DNA from: an uncultured Myxococcales bacterium
GTDB lineage: Bacteria; Myxococcota_A; Bradymonadia; UBA4248
Reading direction: 5' to 3'
Length of the DNA: 35,451 nt
Assembly: GCA_946415045.1 (NCBI GenBank)
Contig: CAMKRB010000004.1
Coordinates: 1 to 35,451 of the forward strand
This document shows positions 25,762-34,970 of this stretch, piece by piece. A program made the translations under genes and the position numbers. The notes beneath the pieces are model-generated. The model was not told the DNA's origin. It saw nothing but the letters and a program-made list of their open reading frames with translations, and ran no database searches. Each line of letters opens with the position of its first letter. Within the stretch, counting starts at the first letter, position 1.

Positions 25762-28700
25762 ATGAACAAACGCATTCTCACCTTATTGGCAATATCTGTT
25801 GCAGCCTGCGGCTGTGATTTATCCTCGCCTGTCGATTCAGTCCCGTGTTCCGGGAATGGCGAACCGCTTGCCGGTATCGTGTTTGACAATATCACCGAAG
25901 CCATCAATCCAGCCGATGTCGCAGGAATTACGGGGATGGGATACTGTCCAAAAACCTACAACAATCTGGAACTGTCATGTATCAACTTTAAAGGTTCTGG
26001 CTTCGAAAAAGCATGCTCGCCATGTTCTGAAGACTACAAAATTATGTGCAACAACACATGCGTCGATGCACTGGGCAGAGAACAGGACGGCAAAGGCGAC
26101 AGCCTGAATCATTGCGGCGACTGCAATACCAAATGCAATCCGGTCACCGAAAGATGCGCCGATGGCAAATGCATCGCAAGATGCATCAACAAATGCAGCG
26201 CGGAAGATCCCAATGTTTTGCAGGAATGCGTGTCGACCGGTGAAGAAAGATTCTATGAGGCTCACTGCACTTACGGATGCGTAACGACAGAAACCGGCGC
26301 AGCATGCCGTGAACACGACTGCTCCAGCGAATGCAAGGACAGCGACACACTGCTGATTTGCGGCAAAACGAAATATGAACTTGAAATCCAATGCAAGAAT
26401 GGATGCAGTTCGGAAGGCAGCAACGCCAAATGTAACGAATGTGAAGCCAAATGCGAAGAAGGCACACTCACTCAGTGCGATCCCAATGATCCGCTGGCAG
26501 CGGCGACGACTGTTGTTTGTCCGCTTGGCTGCGCCGACAACAATCAGGAATGCAAGAAATGTGAACCCTCCTGCGCCCCCGATGGCACAAAACAATACGA
26601 ATGTGCCCCGGATAATCCAATTGCAGCTCCGCACGAAATCACATGCAACCACGGGTGTGAGAATAACGCATGCATCGCCTGTGTTTCCGTCTGCACGGAT
26701 GACAAGACACTGAACCAGTGTGATCCGGCCGATCCGCTTGCGCCCATGCAGTCCGTCACATGCAGCCACGGGTGTGACGAAGCCAGCCGTGCGTGCAATG
26801 CATGCGCGCAGCATTGTTCCGAAGATGGGATGACGCTTTTCCAGTGTGATCCGGACGATTCGTTTGCTGCATACCAGGTCGTTTATTGTGATTACGGATG
26901 CAAAGACAACAACTGCGTGCTCGACAGCGACGGCGACGGCGTTCCCGATGAAACCGATATCTGCCAGAATAACGGTAAGCTCAGCACCGGTGACTTTACA
27001 AAAGACGATCCTGAGAGATGCAGCACTTACGAGAGCGACACCAAGACTTTCTATATCTATAACGCCCACAATTTCATTGAGCTCAAGGCGCTGCTCAGCA
27101 CCAATGTGACGCCGTATTTCATCCATATTCAAAACGACGTGAACTTTGGCAATCTCGAAACCACCGAAACCGACGGCCAGTGCATGATTAGCAAGGATCC
27201 ATCGGGTATCACGATTAAGGGTGTTATAATAGAAGGCCATAATCACACGATAAAAGCATTTAAAAATGGCAAACGATGCAGTTTGCCAAATGCGCTGTTT
27301 GACATTTTCGATACGAGCCAGATCAAGGATTTGAACATCGATTATGATGTTACAGGATCGGGCCGTTCGCTGCTCATCAACGAAATCCCGCAGCCCTCTT
27401 ACGAAGAAACGAGTGGCTCATCACAGCTCACCAACATCACCGTGCGCGGCACGCTCACGACGGATGCCGAGGATTATGAAAGCGGTCAGCTGGACTGGGA
27501 GAATAAACCCATCATGGTGCTGCAGCCGGTTGGTGCCTTGGTTGGAAGCATCTCTGGCTACATTCCAAAATTTGGATCCTCCAAATATCAAACGGTCGAG
27601 AACTGTGTGGCAAAAGATGTCCGCATCATTGCGCCCAAATCCAACAATGTCGGCGGTCTGTTTGGCTATTGCAGCGACATCATTTACATTTCGGCATCTG
27701 AACCCCACCGGATCATTTCGGTGCAGGGAAATGAGAATGTCGGTGGTGTCATCGGATCCGGTTCGCTCAACAATGCCAATATTCCCCAAGACGGTGAAAA
27801 CGTTGGCCGTCTAATCGCTGAAGTCGGCAGCGTCAGCGGCATTACAAACGTCGGTGGCTATTTCGGTGCCGGAGAAGTATCGAATGCCATACTCAACATT
27901 GGCAGTGTAAAAGGCGGCGACGACACCCGCAGTGCTGAGAATGTCGCAGGCATTCTGGGCAAAGCGCGCGTATACAATCCCAATTTTGTGGTTACTGTGA
28001 AGAATATTGCAGCCCAGATTGGCAAAATTGAATCCAATGGCGACAATACAGGGCTTTATGTCGGCTTTATGGATGGAGGAAGCATATATTACGAAAACTG
28101 TCATATAGCAGCAGATGCACTGGAATCGACGGGAGACAACGTCGGCATGCTGGCCGGTTATACCCAAAGCACCTGGGAATTCAGTACAGATAAAGTTTTT
28201 GCTGAAGTCGTCGATATGAAAGGCAACAATTACATCAGCGGCGGTATTGGCAAATGTCTGTACGATGAAGAATCATCCTGGGGACTTCGCACGCAGAACA
28301 CAGTTTTGCGAGCAAACATCCATTACAACGATTCAGTTTACAGCGGCATCAGTAATTGTCAGATCGACGATCGCGTCACATCGCTTCAGTTTACAGTCAG
28401 TGCCGTCACAGTCCGCGACAAAAGCAACGCTATAAAACTGAACAATGCATTCTTTTCCAAAAAGCTGACAAAAACGGAAGATACATCCGGAAACAAGCTA
28501 TTCTCTGCATTCCATGCATACTGGTATAACCTGGGCGACAAGGCAAATTCGAAGCCATTTGATGGCTATGAAATTATAGATTCGACGCTGAATGACTCAC
28601 TTGTGAGTTTTTCCGCAGAAGCCAGCAATGGCGTTCGTGACCAGATAAGGGGCTCAAACATAGACAGTTCCTGGGGAACGACCAATTTTACAACCATCGA

Positions 28701-28791
28701 CAAAGACAATACAAACATCACGTATCCGTTCCCTGCATATCAAAACGAGGCGCTGATCAGTGTACTGAACACGTTGCACCGCATTGATTAA
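25762..28791 (+). CDS. large lipoprotein: Cys-rich modules, calcium-type repeat, GLUG-like beta-helix
   Basis: A 1009-aa surface-type protein of unknown function. Signal peptide with lipobox (VAACGC, Cys16 or Cys18), preceded by AAGGAG. Residues about 80-385 are Cys-rich. At least four modules follow the pattern C-x3-C-x(4-6)-L/F-x-QCDP-D-P, then VxCxxGC (QCDPNDPLAAATTVVCPLGC, and QCDPADPLAPMQSVTCSHGC). A thrombospondin-type-3-like Asp repeat (DSDGDGVPDETDICQ) lies at 388-402. Residues about 430-890 look like a right-handed beta-helix with six GLUG-like turns (NVGGLFGY, NVGGVIGSG, NVGGYFGAG, NVAGILGKA and two weaker ones). The C-terminal region is shared with the pseudogene. Adhesion or surface binding is inferred from architecture. 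Confidence 0.85.
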   Translation: MNKRILTLLAISVAACGCDLSSPVDSVPCSGNGEPLAGIVFDNITEAINPADVAGITGMGYCPKTYNNLELSCINFKGSGFEKACSPCSEDYKIMCNNTCVDALGREQDGKGDSLNHCGDCNTKCNPVTERCADGKCIARCINKCSAEDPNVLQECVSTGEERFYEAHCTYGCVTTETGAACREHDCSSECKDSDTLLICGKTKYELEIQCKNGCSSEGSNAKCNECEAKCEEGTLTQCDPNDPLAAATTVVCPLGCADNNQECKKCEPSCAPDGTKQYECAPDNPIAAPHEITCNHGCENNACIACVSVCTDDKTLNQCDPADPLAPMQSVTCSHGCDEASRACNACAQHCSEDGMTLFQCDPDDSFAAYQVVYCDYGCKDNNCVLDSDGDGVPDETDICQNNGKLSTGDFTKDDPERCSTYESDTKTFYIYNAHNFIELKALLSTNVTPYFIHIQNDVNFGNLETTETDGQCMISKDPSGITIKGVIIEGHNHTIKAFKNGKRCSLPNALFDIFDTSQIKDLNIDYDVTGSGRSLLINEIPQPSYEETSGSSQLTNITVRGTLTTDAEDYESGQLDWENKPIMVLQPVGALVGSISGYIPKFGSSKYQTVENCVAKDVRIIAPKSNNVGGLFGYCSDIIYISASEPHRIISVQGNENVGGVIGSGSLNNANIPQDGENVGRLIAEVGSVSGITNVGGYFGAGEVSNAILNIGSVKGGDDTRSAENVAGILGKARVYNPNFVVTVKNIAAQIGKIESNGDNTGLYVGFMDGGSIYYENCHIAADALESTGDNVGMLAGYTQSTWEFSTDKVFAEVVDMKGNNYISGGIGKCLYDEESSWGLRTQNTVLRANIHYNDSVYSGISNCQIDDRVTSLQFTVSAVTVRDKSNAIKLNNAFFSKKLTKTEDTSGNKLFSAFHAYWYNLGDKANSKPFDGYEIIDSTLNDSLVSFSAEASNGVRDQIRGSNIDSSWGTTNFTTIDKDNTNITYPFPAYQNEALISVLNTLHRID

Positions 28792-29133
28792 TCGCCGCAT
28801 AACCCGGCAGGCAGCAAGCTTATCGGGTTGGGAGGCCGTATTGCCGCAGGCAATAGGCCGACCGCGAGCTGTAGGGGCGGCCATTTGGCCGCCCCAAAGC
28901 GAGCCACACACCACATATCAAAGACCCTGTCAGATGCTGATTTATTCTTGCCAAAGCAGATGATTTATGGTCGAATGCCAGCCTTTCGCCGGAGTAATGA
29001 TGTGCTGATATTCAAGCGCACCAGTACGCATTGCGATTTATGCAAAGTGATACCGAACGGATGGTTTTTGAAAAAGTGCCGTCAGTTCAAGATGGGAACA
29101 ATCCGGAATTCATTGAATCAGGGAGTCATCCAG
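28792..29133. other. intergenic region before the protease gene
   Basis: It contains palindrome copy 9 and a perfect GGGGCGGCCA-TT-TGGCCGCCCC hairpin (28875-28896). The rest has no recognised gene or good promoter. An open frame from 28828 continues into the protease, but its first 102 codons cover these repeats and lack a signal peptide, so I treat them as non-coding. Confidence 0.7.
28834..28859 (+). repeat. TAT/ATA bulged palindrome, copy 9
   Basis: Outer stem GGCC / GGCC, unpaired G at 28838, inner TATTGCC / GGCAATA, loop GCA. Confidence 0.82.
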
Positions 29134-32100
29134 ATGAAAAAAGAGCTTTTGGTTTCAGCTATTTTGTGCGTTTTATGTGCAGCATGCAACGATACGCAAA
29201 CGCCGCAAAAAGCAAACAAACTGACCGCATTGCAGGAGCAGAGCATTCTGTACGGGACGCCGGCGACCGACCAGCCCTATACCGTGTCGTTGTTTAATGC
29301 GGACGTCAACGATCCGCTCTACCGTAAAGCATGCGATCCGGAACTCGTCAACGAATGCAAAAATGCATACGGCTCGAACTGGACATGCGTGGAGAATGGC
29401 GACGGTCCGTTTTGTGCCGAACTGTGTACGGCAGTCGATTCGACCCAATCAACCTGCGTGCAAAGCGGCGATGACTCTATTCTGGCCAGAAATTCTTGCG
29501 TCAACTGGATAGACAGTACAAACATCTGGATGCTGGATCATTCCTATGAGCAAGGCGCATACGATCTTTTGCTGTGCAGAAATCAGTGCAATGCCGACGA
29601 AACGGACTGCGATTCGCAGGGCGCGAGCAAATACCTGCCATGTTCAAGCGATTACATTTCGCTGTGTCAGGATTACGGTTATGTTACGTGTGTCCAAAGC
29701 GCCACTTCGGCCAACTGTGTGGATTCGTGTTCCAGAGCTGGCCAGACGCAAACCGAGTGCTTTAACACGTCGTATGGCCCAACCGTATATACCGAAGTAT
29801 GCACCGATGTCGAAGGTTCATTGTATTACGTCACGACAGATGAAAAAGATTGCGTGAACGCATGCAATTCTGCGGGTACAGCGTGCGATTCTGCGGGAAC
29901 GCGCGTCAACCGTATGCTTAAGGAAACGGTTGCGGGCAATTCCTATTGCAGCGGTACGCTCATCCATCCGCAATGGGTTTTAACCGCCGCACACTGCGTG
30001 GTGAGCGATGATATCGACAACAATCTGCTCAGGATTGGCGTTGGCAACAATGAAAACGAGCTGCTGCCATTCGAAATTGCGGGTGTCGATGAGATTTATC
30101 CGCACACGGGTTATGGAGAATCGGATGGCGACGATATTGCCCTTATCAAGCTGAAATCTCCAATGGATTCGCGCATTGCAGAGCCCGTATTTCCGCTTCC
30201 CAAATGGCTGGCGTTTACGTCACGGGATTTGCCGGCCATGATGGAAAGCAGCGGTTTCGGATTCAACGAGACTGGCGGAAGCGGCGTCAAAAATACCATC
30301 TCGCTCCCCACAAAAGCCTATTGCGGCATCTTTAATTCTTCCGATTCAAGCAGTGGCTGTTATGTCGGAACACTCCATTATGAGGGCTGCCATCCGGAAC
30401 CCATGAGATGCAGTTATTATGGCTACGCCAATGAAACAGTATCCGTCACCATTCCATACAAGACGATTTATGCTGAGATTACAGAGGGCGGTCAGTGCCA
30501 GGGCGATTCAGGCGGCCCGACCTTCTATACAGTTGGCGGAAAACGTTACGTCGTCGGCGTTACAAGCAACGGCGATGCGCAGTGCCGCGGGTACAATATC
30601 GCCACCTCGGTGCAGGATTATTACGACTGGATCATCGGCATCGCTCCCGAAGTTGCCTCGCAATATAAGGAAATCTGCGGCAACGGACTGGATGATGATG
30701 GCAACGGCTATACCGATGATGCCGATCCCGCCTGCCTGAACTGCGGCAATGGCGTGCTGAATTCCGGCGAAATGTGCGACTCCACCAAATTCGCAGACAA
30801 CAAAACCACATGCGTGCAGTGGGATGCCACGCAGTATTCAGCGGGCAATGTTTCCTGCAACGCCGATTGCACCATCAACTACAGCAACTGCATCCAAGCC
30901 AATTATTGCGGCAATGGCATCGTAGACGCAGACGAATCGTGCGACCTGACGAAGTTTGCCGGAAACAAGACTTCGTGCGTCCAGTGGGATTCCAATTATG
31001 CTTCGGGCAATGTCTCGTGCAACGCAGACTGCACCATCAATTATGACAATTGCGTCGACAGCACACCGGTTTGCGGCGATGGCATCGTGAATGGCGACGA
31101 GGTATGCGACGGCTCAAAGTTCCACGATAACCGAAGCGCATGCAAAACCCTGTATCCCGACCTGTATTCCTCAGGTCAGATGGGCTGCACGGATACATGC
31201 ACCTACGATGCATCGGCTTGCGTCAAACTTTGCGGTGATGGCACAGTCAATACGTCCAAAGGCGAGGTCTGCGATCACAGCGACAGCGGCGACAAATTCC
31301 TGACGAGTTCCAATACCTGCGCAAAAGTTGTGGGGCCCGGCTCAACCGGAACCTTAAAATGCGCCGAAAACTGCCTGACGATCGATACCTCGGAATGCAC
31401 TATCCCACCCGAATGCGGCAATGGCGTTATCGAAACCGGTGAAGAATGCGACAGTTCGGCATTCCCCATCGATTCCGTATCATGCGCCGATTACAATTCG
31501 AGCTACATCAGGGGCGAAGTCACATGCAACGCGAATTGCACGATTAACTACAATCTGTGCGAGTTAGCACCGGAACCGCCTTCGTGCGGCGACGGAAAAC
31601 TCGACGATGGTGAACTGTGCGACGGCAACAAGTTCCCAGATAATACCAAAGCATGCAACAAGCTGTTCCCCGATCTCTACGACAAAGGCACCGTTAAATG
31701 CACCGATACATGCGAATATGATACAACGGCATGTGTCCCGCTGTGCGGCAACGGAACCGTTAATATAAGCAAAGGTGAAGCCTGTGACCACAGCGACAGC
31801 GGCGACAAATTCCCCACAAGCGCCAACTCCTGCGCCAAAGTCGTAGGCACGGGTTCTACCGGCACGCTCGCCTGCTCAACCGATTGCAAATCCATCATCA
31901 CCTCGGGCTGCACTGCAGAAACGCTTTGCGGCAATGGCAAACTGGATGGCGATGAACAATGCGACAAATCATTATATGCCGACAACAAAACCTCGTGCGC
32001 CAATTGGGACAGCAAATATACAAGCGGAAACGTCAGCTGCAACAGCGATTGCACCGTCAATTTCGCAGCTTGCAGTGAAGCACCGGTCGAACAATGCGGC

Positions 32101-32841
32101 AATGGCATTCTGGACGCCGGTGAGCCATGCGATCTCAACGCTTTCGCCGACAACAAAACCGCTTGCGCAGATTGGGATGGCAAATATACAAGCGGAAACG
32201 TCTCATGCAACCCCAACTGCACGGTCGATTACAGCGCTTGCAGTGAAGCGCCGTTTGAACTTTGCGGCAACGGCACTCTGGACGACAATGAACCATGCGA
32301 TCAGAACGCTTTCGCCGATAACAAAACCGCTTGCACCGATTGGGACAGCAAATATACAAGCGGAAACGTCAGCTGCAACAACGATTGCACTGTCAATTTC
32401 GCCGCTTGCAGCGAAACGCCGGTCGAACTTTGCGGCAACGGCATTCTGGACGCCGGTGAACCATGCGATTTGAACGATTTCGCCGATAACAAAACCGCCT
32501 GCGCAGATTGGGACGGCAAATATACAAGCGGAAACGTGAGTTGTGCCCTCAACTGCACGGTCGATTACAGCGCTTGCACAGAAAGTGCCGCCCCCGTCGA
32601 AATCTGCGACAATAACCTCGACGACGACGGCAACAACCTGATCGATTGCTACGATCCCGCGTGCAGCAACGACGCCGCATGCGCCAACAACCCCCTGGCC
32701 AATCCGAATGCACCTGTCGCCAAGAGTGTAGCTGACGACTGTTCATCCACACCGCTCTCCTCAAGCCACTCACCATGGCCATTGATTCTGGGCGTGCTTG
32801 GAATCGGTGCCTTCGCAAGACGTCGCCGCGAAAATTCATAA
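29134..32841 (+). CDS. lipoprotein trypsin-like protease with 11 Cys-rich modules and MYXO-CTERM-like tail
   Basis: A 1235-aa protein. I start it at the ATG at 29134 (MKKELLVSAILCVLCAAC), with GGGAG nine bases upstream and a lipoprotein-type signal (Cys18). ILYGTPATDQPYTVSL (38-53) resembles the IVGG start of a mature trypsin. A Cys-rich segment (about 60-255) then interrupts the fold before CSGTLIHPQWVLTAAHC. The triad is His287, Asp334 (DDIALIKL) and Ser459 (CQGDSGGP). A DDDGNGYTDDADPAC motif follows, then eleven modules from 537 to about 1149. These have the form CGNG-x-LD-x-GE-x-CD, about 30 residues, then GNVSCNxDCT-x-N/DY/F-x(2)C. A second Asp motif (DNNLDDDGNNLIDC) precedes the tail: Cys1203, a membrane segment (PWPLILGVLGIGAF) and RRRR. 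This tail fits MYXO-CTERM sorting signals processed by myxosortases. Extracellular proteolysis is well supported; the substrate is unknown. Confidence 0.9.
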   Translation: MKKELLVSAILCVLCAACNDTQTPQKANKLTALQEQSILYGTPATDQPYTVSLFNADVNDPLYRKACDPELVNECKNAYGSNWTCVENGDGPFCAELCTAVDSTQSTCVQSGDDSILARNSCVNWIDSTNIWMLDHSYEQGAYDLLLCRNQCNADETDCDSQGASKYLPCSSDYISLCQDYGYVTCVQSATSANCVDSCSRAGQTQTECFNTSYGPTVYTEVCTDVEGSLYYVTTDEKDCVNACNSAGTACDSAGTRVNRMLKETVAGNSYCSGTLIHPQWVLTAAHCVVSDDIDNNLLRIGVGNNENELLPFEIAGVDEIYPHTGYGESDGDDIALIKLKSPMDSRIAEPVFPLPKWLAFTSRDLPAMMESSGFGFNETGGSGVKNTISLPTKAYCGIFNSSDSSSGCYVGTLHYEGCHPEPMRCSYYGYANETVSVTIPYKTIYAEITEGGQCQGDSGGPTFYTVGGKRYVVGVTSNGDAQCRGYNIATSVQDYYDWIIGIAPEVASQYKEICGNGLDDDGNGYTDDADPACLNCGNGVLNSGEMCDSTKFADNKTTCVQWDATQYSAGNVSCNADCTINYSNCIQANYCGNGIVDADESCDLTKFAGNKTSCVQWDSNYASGNVSCNADCTINYDNCVDSTPVCGDGIVNGDEVCDGSKFHDNRSACKTLYPDLYSSGQMGCTDTCTYDASACVKLCGDGTVNTSKGEVCDHSDSGDKFLTSSNTCAKVVGPGSTGTLKCAENCLTIDTSECTIPPECGNGVIETGEECDSSAFPIDSVSCADYNSSYIRGEVTCNANCTINYNLCELAPEPPSCGDGKLDDGELCDGNKFPDNTKACNKLFPDLYDKGTVKCTDTCEYDTTACVPLCGNGTVNISKGEACDHSDSGDKFPTSANSCAKVVGTGSTGTLACSTDCKSIITSGCTAETLCGNGKLDGDEQCDKSLYADNKTSCANWDSKYTSGNVSCNSDCTVNFAACSEAPVEQCGNGILDAGEPCDLNAFADNKTACADWDGKYTSGNVSCNPNCTVDYSACSEAPFELCGNGTLDDNEPCDQNAFADNKTACTDWDSKYTSGNVSCNNDCTVNFAACSETPVELCGNGILDAGEPCDLNDFADNKTACADWDGKYTSGNVSCALNCTVDYSACTESAAPVEICDNNLDDDGNNLIDCYDPACSNDAACANNPLANPNAPVAKSVADDCSSTPLSSSHSPWPLILGVLGIGAFARRRRENS
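31927..32598 (+). repeat. four tandem 168-bp repeats inside the protease gene
   Basis: Near-identical units begin at 31927, 32095, 32263 and 32431, each 56 codons and each one Cys-rich module. Sequence similarity at the DNA level (for example TTTCGCCGA-AACAAAACC, then AATATACAAGCGGAAACGT in every unit) is much higher than among the first seven modules, which points to recent expansion. Confidence 0.9.
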
Positions 32842-32860
32842 TCATCTCTCTTTAGGAGCA

Positions 32861-32890
32861 TGGCTATTGGCGCTGCGCGCCAATACGCCA
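32861..32890 (-). repeat. TAT/ATA bulged palindrome, copy 10
   Basis: Outer stem TGGC / GCCA, inner TATTGGCGC / GCGCCAATA, loop TGC, unpaired C at 32886. It lies 20 bases after the protease stop. Confidence 0.85.
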
Positions 32891-32896
32891 CGCACG

Positions 32897-32936
32897 GGCC
32901 GGCTTATTGGCGTTGCCAATACAGCCGGCCTTTTTT
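32897..32936 (-). repeat. TAT/ATA bulged palindrome, copy 11, also a terminator
   Basis: Outer stem GGCCGGCT / AGCCGGCC, inner TATTGGC / GCCAATA, loop GTT, unpaired C at 32922. The plus-strand stem is followed directly by six T, so this copy should work as the intrinsic terminator of the protease gene. Confidence 0.88.
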
Positions 32937-33029
32937 ATTGGCTCCGCATTTACTTTTCTGGGGCTCTGCACCTTGATGACTTGGTTTGTTCCCAGTGTAG
33001 ACAGAGGGTTCCTGTTTTACATTTATAAT

Positions 33030-33052
33030 TTATCGTTTTTCGATAATTTTTT
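33030..33052 (+). terminator. weak AT-rich hairpin with T run
   Basis: TTATCG / CGATAA around TTTTT, then six T. It lies directly before the next promoter and may shield it from read-through. The stem is short and AT-rich. Confidence 0.35.
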
Positions 33053-33053
33053 A

Positions 33054-33082
33054 TTGACGTTCAAACTCAAACGCTCTATATA
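33054..33082 (+). promoter_or_regulatory. promoter of the 33148-35204 operon with overlapping palindrome
   Basis: TTGACG (33054-33059), 17 bases, TATATA (33077-33082). An inverted repeat ACGCT-CTATAT-AGCGT (33071-33086) covers the -10 box. This is a natural operator position for a repressor, possibly the XRE protein encoded at the end of the operon. Confidence 0.65.
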
Positions 33083-33147
33083 GCGTCTATGGGAACACCG
33101 ATGCGCATGGTTCCGGCAACCTCACATTCGACCAATCGGAGGGAAAT

Positions 33148-34479
33148 ATGGACGCTCCAATGACCAATCCAACAGATGCGAACCAGGAAACCAATCCAAT
33201 CCCGGCAATAGATGTGAAACAGCGGCTGAGTCTCATCCCACTCTGGGCAACCATCGTCAGCTATATCGTCGGTTTTTTATGGACAACCTGCATGGTTGCC
33301 AAATACGACTGGATGCCGGACCATGGGATGATCACGCTGTTCACAGTCATTTTCTTTTTCTGGGCCGAAATGGCGATGAAAAGTATCCCACGCGTGGGAA
33401 AAGAAAGCTGGTTCTGGATGGCATGTGCCATCGCCATTGCCATAGGCATGGACATACCGCATGGAACGTATGTGGATGGCAAAGACGATATATGGCCGGT
33501 CAGCCCCATGTTGGACGGCTGGAATTATCTCGCCCTTCATGGCATCGCGATTTACTGGATTCTGTGCCGCAGCGGCAGACTCATCGACAAAAAAACGGGA
33601 TCGATGTTTATCCTGGATGTTCTCACAGGCACAGTGATTGCGCCGCTGCGCGGAATCCCCAACCGCATCCGCCGCATCGTTTACGGATTTAAAGCCCCCA
33701 AATCATCCGCCCTGAATCTGCGCAATGTCACCCTAACGCTGGTTTCCATTCTCCTCACCTTGCCCGTACTCGCCATTGTCATACACCTGCTTGGGAAAGC
33801 CGATAATACATTCGGCAACCTCATCGGCAGCATCCTGGCCAGTTTTGAATTCGACACCGAAACGCTCATTCGATTCATTTATGGCGTCTTTGTCAGCGGC
33901 TTTGTCTTCAGCCTGATGTCTAGCTGTGTTGTCTGGGAAAACCCCGTCTTTTCGGGCGAAAAGATTCGAAATGCTCTGGAATCGTTCAGAATTCTTCCCA
34001 TCGCAAGCAGCGCAATCATCTATGGCATTTTTATATCGGTCTATCTTCTATTTTTTGGTGTTCAGGGATCACACCTAATCGGCGCATTCCTCGCAGAAAT
34101 CCCTGGTGATCTGACAGCAGCAGAGTACGCAAGAAGCGGATTTTTTGAGCTTTGCATCGTAACGACCATCAACTTTGGCCTGATTGCAGCGAATTCAATA
34201 CTGAGCAAAGTGCAAATGCGCAAGAACGGTGTGCTTCGCACGATGACGATGATGCTGCTCATCGAAAATATCCTTCTGGCAATCACAGCGGCGAGCAAGC
34301 TTATTCTATATATCGAGCGATTTGGATTCACCACGAACAGACTATTGAGTTTTTGGGCTGTTCTCGTACTCACTTGCGGGTGTATTCTCTCGATTATCGC
34401 GATTTATGACAACAAATCGCATTTCAGTAAATGGATTTGGTTTTCTGCCGCGACGTTTGTCCCACTCTGTTATTTCTAA
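33148..34479 (+). CDS. polytopic membrane protein, DUF4153/DUF4173-like
   Basis: A 443-aa integral membrane protein with about ten hydrophobic segments and a hydrophilic N-terminal 25 residues. The block EYARSGFFELCIVTTINFGLI resembles the conserved Y-A-R-x-G-F-F-E-L motif of DUF4153/DUF4173 proteins, whose biochemical role is not established. The start ATG has CGGAGGG seven bases upstream. Two bases separate its stop from the next gene, so it is the first gene of a three-gene operon. Confidence 0.7.
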   Translation: MDAPMTNPTDANQETNPIPAIDVKQRLSLIPLWATIVSYIVGFLWTTCMVAKYDWMPDHGMITLFTVIFFFWAEMAMKSIPRVGKESWFWMACAIAIAIGMDIPHGTYVDGKDDIWPVSPMLDGWNYLALHGIAIYWILCRSGRLIDKKTGSMFILDVLTGTVIAPLRGIPNRIRRIVYGFKAPKSSALNLRNVTLTLVSILLTLPVLAIVIHLLGKADNTFGNLIGSILASFEFDTETLIRFIYGVFVSGFVFSLMSSCVVWENPVFSGEKIRNALESFRILPIASSAIIYGIFISVYLLFFGVQGSHLIGAFLAEIPGDLTAAEYARSGFFELCIVTTINFGLIAANSILSKVQMRKNGVLRTMTMMLLIENILLAITAASKLILYIERFGFTTNRLLSFWAVLVLTCGCILSIIAIYDNKSHFSKWIWFSAATFVPLCYF

Positions 34480-34481
34480 AC

Positions 34482-34961
34482 ATGGCTCAAAGTATGAAAA
34501 AAATTGTCACAGCAAAACAAAGCATCATCATCAGCCGGGTAATTGTATATTTCTTTACGCTGCTGTTAATTGTGCTGGATATCACCGGCTGGTGGATAGG
34601 CATGCGGCTTGAGGGCGCAGCAATTCTGCGCCACAGGATGTCATTCGATGACTGCCTCTGCTTCATCATTTGTCTCTATACCTGCAGTTTCCCGGCGTAT
34701 TACGTACTGTACAGCCTCCATCGTCTCCTCGTGAATATTGCATCGGGCAAAGTCTTCATTCCGGAAAACGTCCAATATCTCCGTCGGTGCAGCTGGTGTT
34801 TGTTCATCGCGGCAGCGATCTGCCTGGTTGGCGTGATCTGGCTCAGGGTTTTGCTCACCATTGTTGCATCTGCAGGTTTCGTGGGGCTCATCGTGAGGGT
34901 CGTCAAAAATATCTTTGAACAGGCGATCGCAATGAAAGAAGAACTCGATTTGACGGTATAG
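34482..34961 (+). CDS. DUF2975-like four-helix membrane protein
   Basis: A 159-aa membrane protein with four predicted helices (about 15-36, 52-78, 103-122 and 126-145). Its layout and the YVLYSLHRLLVNIASGKVF block fit DUF2975. I chose the ATG at 34482, two bases after the previous stop. No good ribosome-binding site is visible, so translational coupling is likely; an ATG at 34494 is an alternative. DUF2975 genes are often followed by a small YozG-like XRE regulator, as here. Confidence 0.7.
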   Translation: MAQSMKKIVTAKQSIIISRVIVYFFTLLLIVLDITGWWIGMRLEGAAILRHRMSFDDCLCFIICLYTCSFPAYYVLYSLHRLLVNIASGKVFIPENVQYLRRCSWCLFIAAAICLVGVIWLRVLLTIVASAGFVGLIVRVVKNIFEQAIAMKEELDLTV

Positions 34962-34970
34962 GTGCAGCGT

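Larger units (their letters stand above)
32842..33147. other. intergenic region between protease and membrane-protein operon
   Basis: It contains palindrome copies 10 and 11, a TTATCG-TTTTT-CGATAA hairpin with T run (33030-33052), the promoter at 33054-33082 with a palindrome over its -10 box, and the GGAGGG ribosome-binding site of the next gene. No coding sequence is seen. Confidence 0.8.

Noticed and set aside
25975-27246. 423-codon open frame antisense to the 25762 lipoprotein
   Set aside because: The sense frame has a signal peptide, ordered Cys modules and an intact paralogous C-terminus; the antisense product is a low-complexity shadow.
28828-29133. N-terminal extension of the protease gene
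   Set aside because: It covers palindromic repeats, would bury the lipoprotein signal at residue 103, and has no ribosome-binding site.
31927-32598. CRISPR-like array
   Set aside because: The repeats are 168 bp, in frame, contiguous without unique spacers, and encode Cys-rich modules.
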